Source of the DNA: Rhabdothermincola sp036846205
GTDB lineage: Bacteria > Actinomycetota > Acidimicrobiia > Acidimicrobiales > Acidimicrobilacustridaceae
Length of the DNA: 9,753 nucleotides
Assembly (NCBI RefSeq): GCF_036846205.1
Contig: NZ_DAIUCK010000111.1
Location: 1 to 9,753 of the forward strand
Reading direction: 5' to 3'
Below the pieces are notes generated by a model that made no database searches, was not told where the DNA came from, and saw only the letters and a program-made list of their open reading frames with translations. The position numbers and the translations under genes are program-made. Shown piece by piece: positions 1-5,928 of this stretch; the stretch's first letter is position 1, and every line of letters begins with the position of its first letter.

Positions 1-257
1 CCCCAGGCCCCTGCAGACGGGGGTGGCGGGCCGGTGGTCGCACCCTGACCGTAGTCGGGCACCCACTGGCCGGAGCGAGCGGGGCTCGACGGCTGTGCCC
101 AACCCGGCCGGGTGGGATCCGCGGCGTCAGGCGTCCCGGCCCCCGGGGCTGGCGGTGTCGGGGTCGCGCCTGGTGCCGGAGCGCCGGGGGCGTCCTGGTC
201 AGGTTCGCGATCGGGGTCTCGTGGCCACCAGCTGTCGGGCCGTTCCTGCTCGGTCAT
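1..257 (-). CDS. Partial CDS: N-terminus of a Trp/Pro-rich protein of unknown function, cut by the left window edge
   Basis: An ATG at 257-255 opens a frame with no stop for 85 codons, to the window edge. The product starts MTERERP-like, exactly MTEQERPDSWWPRDPDREPD, and continues rich in Pro, Gly, Ala and Asp with spaced tryptophans. This looks like a disordered, probably cytoplasmic, N-terminal region. It has no signal peptide and no membrane segment in the visible part. Codons are biased to G/C in the third position, as in the neighbours. The start lies 13 bases after the stop of the MauE-like gene on the same strand, so the two are probably co-transcribed. A GGCGGG at 267-262 is a weak ribosome binding site, 4 bases from the ATG. 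Actinobacterial membrane-anchored proteins, for example HtrA-like serine proteases, often begin with such a region before a membrane helix. That identity is only a possibility, because the informative domain lies outside the window. Confidence 0.65.
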   Translation of the reverse strand, partial: MTEQERPDSWWPRDPDREPDQDAPGAPAPGATPTPPAPGAGTPDAADPTRPGWAQPSSPARSGQWVPDYGQGATTGPPPPSAGAW

Positions 258-261
258 GTGA

Positions 262-281
262 CCCGCCAGGCTACCGGCGGG
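262..281 (-). promoter_or_regulatory. Small hairpin spanning the MauE-like stop codon and the next gene's ribosome binding site
   Basis: On the minus-strand transcript, CCCGCC (281-276) can pair with GGCGGG (267-262) across an 8-base loop. The loop contains the UAG stop of the MauE-like gene (273-271). The 3' arm is also the only Shine-Dalgarno-like sequence for the gene starting at 257. A ribosome terminating on the UAG would open the stem, so the layout suits translational coupling. No U-run follows, so it is a poor candidate for an intrinsic terminator. The complementarity is directly visible; the coupling role is inference. Confidence 0.35.
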
Positions 282-777
282 GCGGGGTGCGGGTGGCCAC
301 CCGCTCGCCGGCGAGCAGGAGCAGCCCGAGCAGCGCCACCGCTGGGACGGCCACGACCAGCACCTCGACCCACGACGGTCGGACCGGACGAGTGGCGAGC
401 AGCGCCAGTGCAGCGAGCGCCATGAACAGCCCGTTGCGAGCCACGGCCAACCACGACAGCGGCCGGGCGATCACATCACCGAAGCAGTTGCAGGGCGCAG
501 CGACACCGGCCCGCAGGCGGCGGACCAGGAAGGTGGTGAAGAACACCAGCAGCACCAGCGCGATCAGGCCGCCGGCGGCGGGCACCACCAGCAGCAGGAC
601 CACCGTCGCCAGCTCCGGGAGCGGGAGGAGCCGCCCGGTGGCCGGCGCGTTCGGCACCCCGAGCGCTTCGAACGATCCGACCGTGGACTCGGGGTCGCGC
701 AGTTTGGCCACCGCGGCCAGGGCGAAGAACGCGGCGAGGGTGACGGCCGCCGTGTAGCCGATCCCGTCGAGGGTCAT
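271..777 (-). CDS. MauE/DoxX-like integral membrane protein
   Basis: The 168-residue product is a polytopic membrane protein resembling the MauE family (methylamine utilisation protein MauE, related to DoxX). Hydrophobic segments lie at about residues 8-25, 50-68, 69-85, 105-128 and 137-157. After the first helix comes AAVAKLRDP (residues 21-29), matching the Lys-containing loop typical of the family. A CNCFG motif (Cys96, Cys98) before the fourth helix matches the conserved C-x-C-F-G. Some MauE proteins are linked to periplasmic thiol or disulfide chemistry and electron transfer. No methylamine dehydrogenase gene is present here, so a mau pathway role is not supported. The gene begins 30 bases after gltB on the same strand and no good ribosome binding site is visible, so coupling to gltB translation is plausible. 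The ATG at 777 was chosen because the first helix follows directly. Family assignment is fairly secure; physiological role is unknown. Confidence 0.8.
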   Translation of the reverse strand: MTLDGIGYTAAVTLAAFFALAAVAKLRDPESTVGSFEALGVPNAPATGRLLPLPELATVVLLLVVPAAGGLIALVLLVFFTTFLVRRLRAGVAAPCNCFGDVIARPLSWLAVARNGLFMALAALALLATRPVRPSWVEVLVVAVPAVALLGLLLLAGERVATRTPPRR

Positions 778-784
778 CGGCCCA

Positions 785-810
785 TGATGGCAGGGCCGGC
801 CCTGCCATCA
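785..810. repeat. 26-base perfect palindrome between gltB and the MauE-like gene, possible terminator or attenuator
   Basis: The arm TGATGGCAGGGCC (785-797) is followed immediately by its exact reverse complement (798-810). On the gltB transcript, the first three bases of the element (810-808) are the gltB UGA stop codon. The RNA could form an 11-pair stem with a 4-base loop. The element ends 7 bases before the ATG of the MauE-like gene at 777. No U-run follows, so a classical intrinsic terminator is not shown. A partial terminator, an RNA-processing site that sets the gltB to mauE-like expression ratio, or a dimeric protein-binding site are all possible. The symmetry is certain; the function is inferred. 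Confidence 0.6.
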
Positions 811-3800
811 GGCGGTGGTGACCCGGCGGGCCGCGCCGGCGGTGATGCGCGCCACCCGCTCCCGGGGCACGATGTGCCACAGGTGCTCGATCGCCGACTC
901 CCAGCCGTCGAGCAGGTCCTGACCCCGGCGCGAGCCGGTGAGCCACACGTGGCGTTCCACCAGCCAGCGCAGCTCCTCCACATCGTCGTGGTCGGGGCGG
1001 AGCACCTCCACCAGGTCCTGGTTGACCCGGGTCATCACCCGCTCGGGCATCGGGTCCCACACGAACGCCTCGCCCCCGGTCATCCCCGCGCCGAGGTTGT
1101 AGCCGATGCGGCCCAGCACCACCACCGTCCCGCCGGTCATGTACTCGCAGCAGTGGTCGCCGACCGCCTCGACCACCGCCAGCGCGCCCGAGTTGCGCAC
1201 CGCGAACCGCTCGCCCGCGGCCCCCGCCACGAACAGCTCGCCGCCGGTCGCACCGTACAGGCAGGTGTTGCCGGCCAGGACGGTGGAGGACCCGGTCTGG
1301 CGCCGCTCCATCACCAGCGAGTCGTTGGCCGGCGGGCGGATCACGATCCGGCCGCCGGCCATGCCCTTGCCTACGTAGTCGTTGGCCGCGCCGAGCAGGT
1401 CGAGCTCCACCCCGTGGGTGAGGAACGCGCCGAAGCTCTGGCCGGCGGTGCCCTCGAAGTGCACGTGCGCGGTGCCCCGCGGCGGCAGGGAGCCGAACTC
1501 GAGGGCGATGGCTCCGGACAGGGCGGTGCCCACGGCCCGGTCCGCGTTGGTGATCGGGTAGGAGAGCGACACCTCGTCGCCGTCCCACACACCGCGGAAC
1601 GCGTCCGCCAGCAGGCGATCGCCGAGCTCCGAGCGGGGATCCTGCAGCGCCACCCGCTCCACGAAACGTCTCGGCTCGTCCGGGTGCTCGGGTGGGGCCA
1701 GTATCCGGGTGAGGTCGATCGCGTCGGCCCGGGGATCACCAGTGGTGCGCTGCCGCAGCAGCTCGACCCGGCCGATCACCTCGTCGAGCGATCGGGCGCC
1801 GAGGCGCGCCAGGTGGCGGCGGACGTCCTCGGCGACGAAGAGCAGGTAGGCGGCGACCCCCTCCGGGGTGCCGCTGAAGTTGGCTCGTAGATGCGGGCGC
1901 TGCGTGGCCACGCCGGGCTTGCACGTGTCCCGGTGACAGGCCCGGAGCATGATGCAGCCCTCGGCGATCATCACCGCGGTGCCGAAGGAGTACTCGTCCG
2001 CGCCGAGCAGCGCGGCGATCACCACCTGCCGGCCGGTCTTGAAGCCGCCGTCGACCCGGACCCGGGCCCGGGAGCGCAGGCCATTGTCCACCAGGGCCCG
2101 CTGGGTGTCCGCCAGGCCGATCTCCCAGGGCATCCCGGCGTGCTTGATCGACGAGAGCGGGCTGGCGCCGGTGCCCCCGTTCGCGCCGGAGATGTGCACG
2201 ACGTCGGCCAGCGCTTTCACCACCCCTGCCGCGATGGTCCCCACCCCGTCCTCAGCCACCAGCTTCACGGAGACCTCCGCCGCGTTCACCTGCTTGAGGT
2301 CGTAGATGAGCTGGGCGAGGTCCTCGATGGAGTAGATGTCGTGGTGCGGTGGCGGGGAGATGAGGCCCACGCCGGGCTGCGTGTAGCGCAGGCGGGCGAT
2401 CTCCGGGGACACCTTGTGGCCGGGGAGCTGCCCGCCCTCGCCGGGCTTGGAGCCCTGCGCGATCTTGATCTGCACCTCGTCGGCGAAGGCCAGGTACTCG
2501 GGGGTGACCCCGAACCGCCCGGAGGCCACCTGCTTGATGCGGGAGTTCTTGTCCAGCCGGCCGAGGCCGCGGGTGCGGTAGCGCTCGGGGTCCTCACCGC
2601 CCTCACCGCAGTTCGAGCGGGCGCCGAGCAGGTTCATGGCCTGCGCCAGGGTTTCGTGCGCCTCCTTGGACAGCGCGCCATGTGACATGGCCCCCGTCGA
2701 GAACCGCCGCACGATCGCGGAGGCCGGCTCGACCTCCTCGAGGGGGACGGGATCACCCAGTGGGACCGCCTCGAGCAGGTCGTGCAGCTCGATGGGAGCC
2801 CGCTCGTCCACCAGGCGGGCGAACTGCTCGTACAGGCCGTCGTCTTCGCCCCGGATGGCCCGCTGCAGCAGGTGGGCAGCGGCCATGTCGGCCACCAGCG
2901 GATCGGCCTCGAGGAGGGGAGGGGTCTCCTGCACCAGGGTGAGGTCATTGAGGGCCTGCACCACCTCCTTGGAGTGGGCGTGCGGCTCACCCCCCTTGCG
3001 GACCCGGAAGAACCCGGGGGAGTCCAGCTCCACCTGTTCGGTGCCGTAGGCCTTAGCGTGCAGGGCCAGCACATCGCGGCCCAGCTCCTCCCAGCCGATG
3101 CCGCCCACGATCGAGGGCGTGCCCCGGAAGCACACCTCCACCACCTCCGGGCCGAGTCCGAGAACCTCGAAGATCTGCGCGCCCCGGTAGGAGTCGACGG
3201 TGCTGATCCCCATCTTGGAGAGGATCTTCAGGACCCCGGCCTCCAGGGCTGCCCGCAGGCGGTCCTGGGCCTCGGAGCCGACCAGGGACTCACTCTCGTC
3301 CGCGTCGGCCTCGGCGGCCACGGTGGCCAGCGCCAGGCGCGGGCAGACCGCGTCCGCGCCGTAGCCGATCAACGCCGCCACCGAGTGAACATCGCGGGCG
3401 TCGTCCGCGATCACCACGATGCTGGTGTCAGCTCGGCGGCGCTCTTCGACCAGGCGGTGCTGCACCGCTCCGCACGCCAGCAGGGAGGGGACCGGCGCCC
3501 GCTCGGGACCGACGCGGTCCTGGTCGATGATGAGGATTCCCGCTCCGTCGGCGACCGCTCGGGCCGCCCGGTCGGCGAGTGCCCGTACGGCGGCCTCCAA
3601 GCCGGCCGGCCCGTCGGCGGCGGCGAAGGTGGCGTCGAGCACCGCGGTGGTGAACGGGTTGCGCTCAGGGTCGTGCAGCCAGTCGATGGCGGAAGGGAAC
3701 AGGAAGAACGAGTCGAGCGCGAGCAGGCGGGCACGCTCGGGGCGCTCCTCGAGCAGGGGCCCCCGGGGTCCGAGCAGGGCTCGCAGGCTCATGACCAGCC

Positions 3801-5298
3801 GCTCCCGGAGGGGGTCGATGGGTGGGTTGGTCACCTGCGCGAAGCGCTGCCGCAGGTAGTGGTGGACGGGCCGTGGCCGGCCGGCGATGGGGGGCAGCGG
3901 CGAGTCGTCGCCCATGGCGAAGGTCGGCTCGTGGCCTTCGTGGGCCATGGGCTTGAGCACCATGGCCAGCTCTTCCTTGTTGTAGCCGTGGGCTGCCTGG
4001 CGGCGGAGCAGGTCGGGCAGTGGGTCCACCATCGGAGCGCCTGCCCGGACCCGTCGGAACCCCTCCGCCGCCCACTGCGCGTACGGCGCGTTGCGGGCCA
4101 GGACGTGCTTGAGGGCGTGGTTGCGCACCACCCCGTGCTCGGGAGTCACGAACAGCATGTGCCCCGGCCCCAGTCGGCCGCGCTCCACGCTGCCCCGCCC
4201 GCTCAGGTCGACCGCGCCGACCTCTGAGGCGCACACCACCAGCCCGTCCTCGCAGATCTCGTAGCGCAGCGGTCGTAGGCCGTTGCGGTCGAGCAGTGCC
4301 CCGACGCCTTCGCCGTCGGTGAAGATCACGCCCGCGGGGCCGTCCCAGGGCTCCATCAGCGCCGAGTGGTACTCGTAGAAGCCGCGGACCTCGGGGTCGA
4401 GGTCCCGGGTCTCCTCCCACGCCTCGGGCACCAGCATGGCCATGGCGTGGCAGATGTGGCGGCCGCCTCGCAGCAGTAACTCGGCGGCCTCGTCGAGCTT
4501 GGCGGAGTCCGAGCCTCGCGGGTCCAGCACCGGGATGAACAGTTCCTCGTCGCCCAGCCCCGCCTGGTCGGTGCCGAGCCGGCCCCGGCCACGCATCCGC
4601 ATCTCGTTGCCCTGGAGGGTGTTGATCTCGCCGTTGTGGCAGAGCAGGCGGAACGGCTGCGCCCGCTCCCAGGTGGGCAGGGTGTTGGTGGAGAATCGTT
4701 GGTGGAACACGACGAACGGCGACGTATACCGCTCGTCGTGCAGGTCCAGGTAGAAGTCGGCCAGGTGGTCCGCGGCGACCAGGCCCTTGTAGACGATCGT
4801 GCGGAACGAGCACGACACCGCGTACACGTCGTCGACGGCCCGCTCGATCCGGCGGCGGAAGCGGTAGGCCCGGCGCTCGAGGTCCGCGGGGTCCTCGCCC
4901 GTCCCGCCAGCCGCGCCGTCCCGGGGGGCGCGCTCGACGATCGCCTGGAGGATCTCGGGCCGGGTGGCTCGGGCCATCGCGCCGAGCACCGAGTCGTCGG
5001 TGGGTGGGGTCCGCCACTCGACGATTACCAGGCCCTCGTCCCGTGCCGCCTGCTCGACCGCCCGCTGCGGCGGCTCACCGCGGCAGAACAGCACCAGCAC
5101 CCCTCGGCCCTCGCCGAACAGGGCCGGGGGGATGGCGGTGAGCACCCCGGTGCCGTCCGAGGTGAGCGCGTCGGCAGCGACCGCGCCCCGGTGCTTCACG
5201 TGGGCCAGGCCCGACAGGCCGGCCTCGACGATCGATCGGTCGGTTCGCCCTCGGGCATCGGCTACGAAGCCGATGCCGCAGACATCGAGCTCTCGCAT
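808..5298 (-). CDS. gltB: Glutamate synthase large (alpha) subunit
   Basis: GltB transfers the amide nitrogen of glutamine to 2-oxoglutarate, making two glutamates, in cytoplasmic ammonia assimilation with glutamine synthetase. The product is 1496 residues, normal for the family. It starts MRELDVCGIGF, so a six-residue propeptide precedes the nucleophile Cys7 of the class II glutaminase. The glutaminase also has FHQRFSTNT (Arg201) and CHNGEINT (Asn222, Gly223). The FMN-binding barrel occupies about residues 830-1200, with MSHGALSKEAHE, SNCGEGGEDP, KPGEGGQLPGHKVSPE and SGANGGTGASPLSS. The 3Fe-4S cysteines are Cys1115, Cys1121 and Cys1126 in a C-x5-C-x4-C pattern. The C-terminal Gly-rich beta-helix spans about 1270-1480. 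The segment between SNCGEGGE and IKQVASGRFG is short and lacks the loop of plant and cyanobacterial ferredoxin-type enzymes, which points to the NAD(P)H type needing GltD. No gltD is present in the window. The start at 5298 is set by Cys7 and by GAAGGA at 5313-5308; the frame stays open 73 codons further upstream, but this is not GltB-like. Confidence 0.97.
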   Translation of the reverse strand: MRELDVCGIGFVADARGRTDRSIVEAGLSGLAHVKHRGAVAADALTSDGTGVLTAIPPALFGEGRGVLVLFCRGEPPQRAVEQAARDEGLVIVEWRTPPTDDSVLGAMARATRPEILQAIVERAPRDGAAGGTGEDPADLERRAYRFRRRIERAVDDVYAVSCSFRTIVYKGLVAADHLADFYLDLHDERYTSPFVVFHQRFSTNTLPTWERAQPFRLLCHNGEINTLQGNEMRMRGRGRLGTDQAGLGDEELFIPVLDPRGSDSAKLDEAAELLLRGGRHICHAMAMLVPEAWEETRDLDPEVRGFYEYHSALMEPWDGPAGVIFTDGEGVGALLDRNGLRPLRYEICEDGLVVCASEVGAVDLSGRGSVERGRLGPGHMLFVTPEHGVVRNHALKHVLARNAPYAQWAAEGFRRVRAGAPMVDPLPDLLRRQAAHGYNKEELAMVLKPMAHEGHEPTFAMGDDSPLPPIAGRPRPVHHYLRQRFAQVTNPPIDPLRERLVMSLRALLGPRGPLLEERPERARLLALDSFFLFPSAIDWLHDPERNPFTTAVLDATFAAADGPAGLEAAVRALADRAARAVADGAGILIIDQDRVGPERAPVPSLLACGAVQHRLVEERRRADTSIVVIADDARDVHSVAALIGYGADAVCPRLALATVAAEADADESESLVGSEAQDRLRAALEAGVLKILSKMGISTVDSYRGAQIFEVLGLGPEVVEVCFRGTPSIVGGIGWEELGRDVLALHAKAYGTEQVELDSPGFFRVRKGGEPHAHSKEVVQALNDLTLVQETPPLLEADPLVADMAAAHLLQRAIRGEDDGLYEQFARLVDERAPIELHDLLEAVPLGDPVPLEEVEPASAIVRRFSTGAMSHGALSKEAHETLAQAMNLLGARSNCGEGGEDPERYRTRGLGRLDKNSRIKQVASGRFGVTPEYLAFADEVQIKIAQGSKPGEGGQLPGHKVSPEIARLRYTQPGVGLISPPPHHDIYSIEDLAQLIYDLKQVNAAEVSVKLVAEDGVGTIAAGVVKALADVVHISGANGGTGASPLSSIKHAGMPWEIGLADTQRALVDNGLRSRARVRVDGGFKTGRQVVIAALLGADEYSFGTAVMIAEGCIMLRACHRDTCKPGVATQRPHLRANFSGTPEGVAAYLLFVAEDVRRHLARLGARSLDEVIGRVELLRQRTTGDPRADAIDLTRILAPPEHPDEPRRFVERVALQDPRSELGDRLLADAFRGVWDGDEVSLSYPITNADRAVGTALSGAIALEFGSLPPRGTAHVHFEGTAGQSFGAFLTHGVELDLLGAANDYVGKGMAGGRIVIRPPANDSLVMERRQTGSSTVLAGNTCLYGATGGELFVAGAAGERFAVRNSGALAVVEAVGDHCCEYMTGGTVVVLGRIGYNLGAGMTGGEAFVWDPMPERVMTRVNQDLVEVLRPDHDDVEELRWLVERHVWLTGSRRGQDLLDGWESAIEHLWHIVPRERVARITAGAARRVTTA

Positions 5299-5307
5299 GG
5301 GTTCACG

Positions 5308-5313
5308 TCCTTC
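5308..5313 (-). promoter_or_regulatory. Ribosome binding site deciding the gltB start
   Basis: The minus strand reads GAAGGA from 5313 to 5308, nine bases before the ATG at 5298. It supports starting gltB at the ATG that places the catalytic cysteine at residue 7. The in-frame ATG codons near 5517 would add 73 residues with no family similarity. Confidence 0.75.
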
Positions 5314-5551
5314 GCGCGCGACCAGTGGGAGTGTGCGTGCCGGACGATCGGGGGTGCGTCCGTCGCAGCTGCGTCGGCGTCGATGCCGGTATGGCTGCGG
5401 TGCCGTGCCTCGCTGCACTGGCGGAACGCGGCGCCGTTGCCCGTGAGCCCCGATGGTGGCCCGCTCGACTGTACCGCTCTCCCCGCCAGGTCGTCGCTCG
5501 GCTTTCCGGCTCATCACCTCGGCGTCGGCCCCCAGCTATCGTCGGCGCGAG

Positions 5552-5557
5552 AGGAGG
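5552..5557 (+). promoter_or_regulatory. Strong ribosome binding site of the lipoprotein gene
   Basis: AGGAGG lies within GAGGAGGGAG, seven bases before the ATG at 5565. It fixes the start of the lipoprotein and rules out the 80-codon upstream extension of the frame. Confidence 0.8.
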
Positions 5558-5564
5558 GAGTGCC

Positions 5565-5855
5565 ATGGCACAGGTTTCGCCGTTCCGCGTGGGTGCGGTG
5601 CTCGTCGCCGTCGGGCTGTCGGTCGGGTGCGGGTCGTCGTCGACGAGCGGGCCGAACCGCAGCGAGATCATCCAGGAGCTGCAGGACGCCGGACTGAGCA
5701 AGCCGCTCGCGGAGTGCGTCTACGACGAGGCGAACGACCGGCTGGATTTCGGGAAGCTCGAGCGGGAGGGGCCCGACAGCTTCCAGGGTGACGAGCAGCA
5801 GGTCTTCGCCGAGGTGGCCGCCAAGTGTCTCAACGCCACCGCCTCCGGTAGCTGA
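5565..5855 (+). CDS. Small predicted lipoprotein of unknown function
   Basis: The 96-residue product begins MAQVSPFRVG, then has a hydrophobic stretch (residues 9-21) ending LSVGC, followed by GSSSTSG. This is the layout of a lipoprotein signal peptide with Cys22 as the lipidated residue and a Ser/Gly linker. The -3 position is Ser rather than the usual Leu, so the lipobox is imperfect. The mature part (about 31-90) is acidic, mostly helical in character, and holds one cysteine pair, Cys51 (LAECVYDEA) and Cys88 (AAKCLN). These could form a disulfide outside the membrane. The spacing recalls small secreted actinobacterial proteins with a helix-Cys-helix-Cys core, but no named family is recognised. 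It is the only plus-strand gene here, divergent from gltB and convergent with the acyltransferase gene, so it is probably monocistronic. The ATG at 5565 is supported by AGGAGG seven bases upstream. Confidence 0.8.
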   Translation: MAQVSPFRVGAVLVAVGLSVGCGSSSTSGPNRSEIIQELQDAGLSKPLAECVYDEANDRLDFGKLEREGPDSFQGDEQQVFAEVAAKCLNATASGS

Positions 5856-5870
5856 TCGATCGGCTCCGGC

Positions 5871-5928
5871 GGGCTGACCCCCGTCGCCGGCCACGGGCGG
5901 CCCTGGCCACGGCCGGGCTCGTCAGCCC
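5871..5928. terminator. Nested inverted repeats between convergent genes, possible bidirectional terminator
   Basis: GGGCTGAC (5871-5878) is matched by GTCAGCCC (5921-5928). Inside this, CCGGCC (5887-5892) is matched by GGCCGG (5911-5916). The right outer arm contains the stop codon of the acyltransferase gene (5924-5922), and the left arm begins 16 bases after the lipoprotein stop. The position between convergent 3' ends suits a two-way terminator. There is no T-run on either side and the outer loop is long, so intrinsic termination is unproven. Confidence 0.35.

Larger units (their letters stand above)
5299..5564. promoter_or_regulatory. Divergent intergenic region between gltB and the lipoprotein gene
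   Basis: These 266 bases separate two divergent starts and must hold the promoters of both gltB and the lipoprotein gene. Open frames cross the region on both strands, but they are GC-bias artefacts. On the minus strand TACAGT (5473-5468) resembles a -10 element for gltB, about 170 bases upstream of its ATG, but no TTGACA-like -35 element lies at the right distance. A 10-base palindrome CGCAGCTGCG (5364-5373) could be an operator or chance. No recognisable NtrC or GlnR site and no riboswitch was seen. The promoter role follows from gene arrangement; the individual elements are weak. Confidence 0.4.

Noticed and set aside
1..254. Possible tRNA or other RNA gene in the left-edge stretch
   Set aside because: GGTTCGCGATC near 202 resembles a T-loop only superficially; no acceptor or anticodon stems fold, and an open frame explains the region.
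23..757. Plus-strand open frame of 244 codons over the MauE-like gene and the partial gene
   Set aside because: Its translation is Arg/Ser/Ala-rich without domains, and both minus-strand frames beneath it look like real proteins.
784..1890. Long plus-strand open frame (368 codons) opposite the gltB 3' half
   Set aside because: It is antisense to clearly conserved GltB sequence; its translation is low-complexity and rich in Ala, Gly, Val, His and Arg, as expected from the shadow of a GC-rich gene.
2782..4227. Plus-strand open frame of 481 codons opposite the gltB middle
   Set aside because: It lies wholly within GltB coding sequence on the other strand, has no recognisable motif and reflects the G/C third-position bias.
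3665..5017. Minus-strand open frame of 450 codons in another frame of gltB
   Set aside because: It overlaps the glutaminase region in a shifted frame with Arg/Pro/Gly-rich nonsense translation; it does not suggest a frameshift because the GltB frame is intact throughout.
5299..5517. 73-codon upstream extension of gltB
   Set aside because: It would bury the catalytic cysteine at residue 80, has no family similarity, and a good ribosome binding site precedes the ATG at 5298.
5537..5542. TATCGT as a -10 promoter element of the lipoprotein gene
   Set aside because: It lies so close to the ribosome binding site that the transcript would start almost on it, and no -35 element fits.
5325..5564. 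80-codon upstream extension of the lipoprotein gene
   Set aside because: It would hide the signal peptide inside the protein; AGGAGG just before 5565 marks the start.
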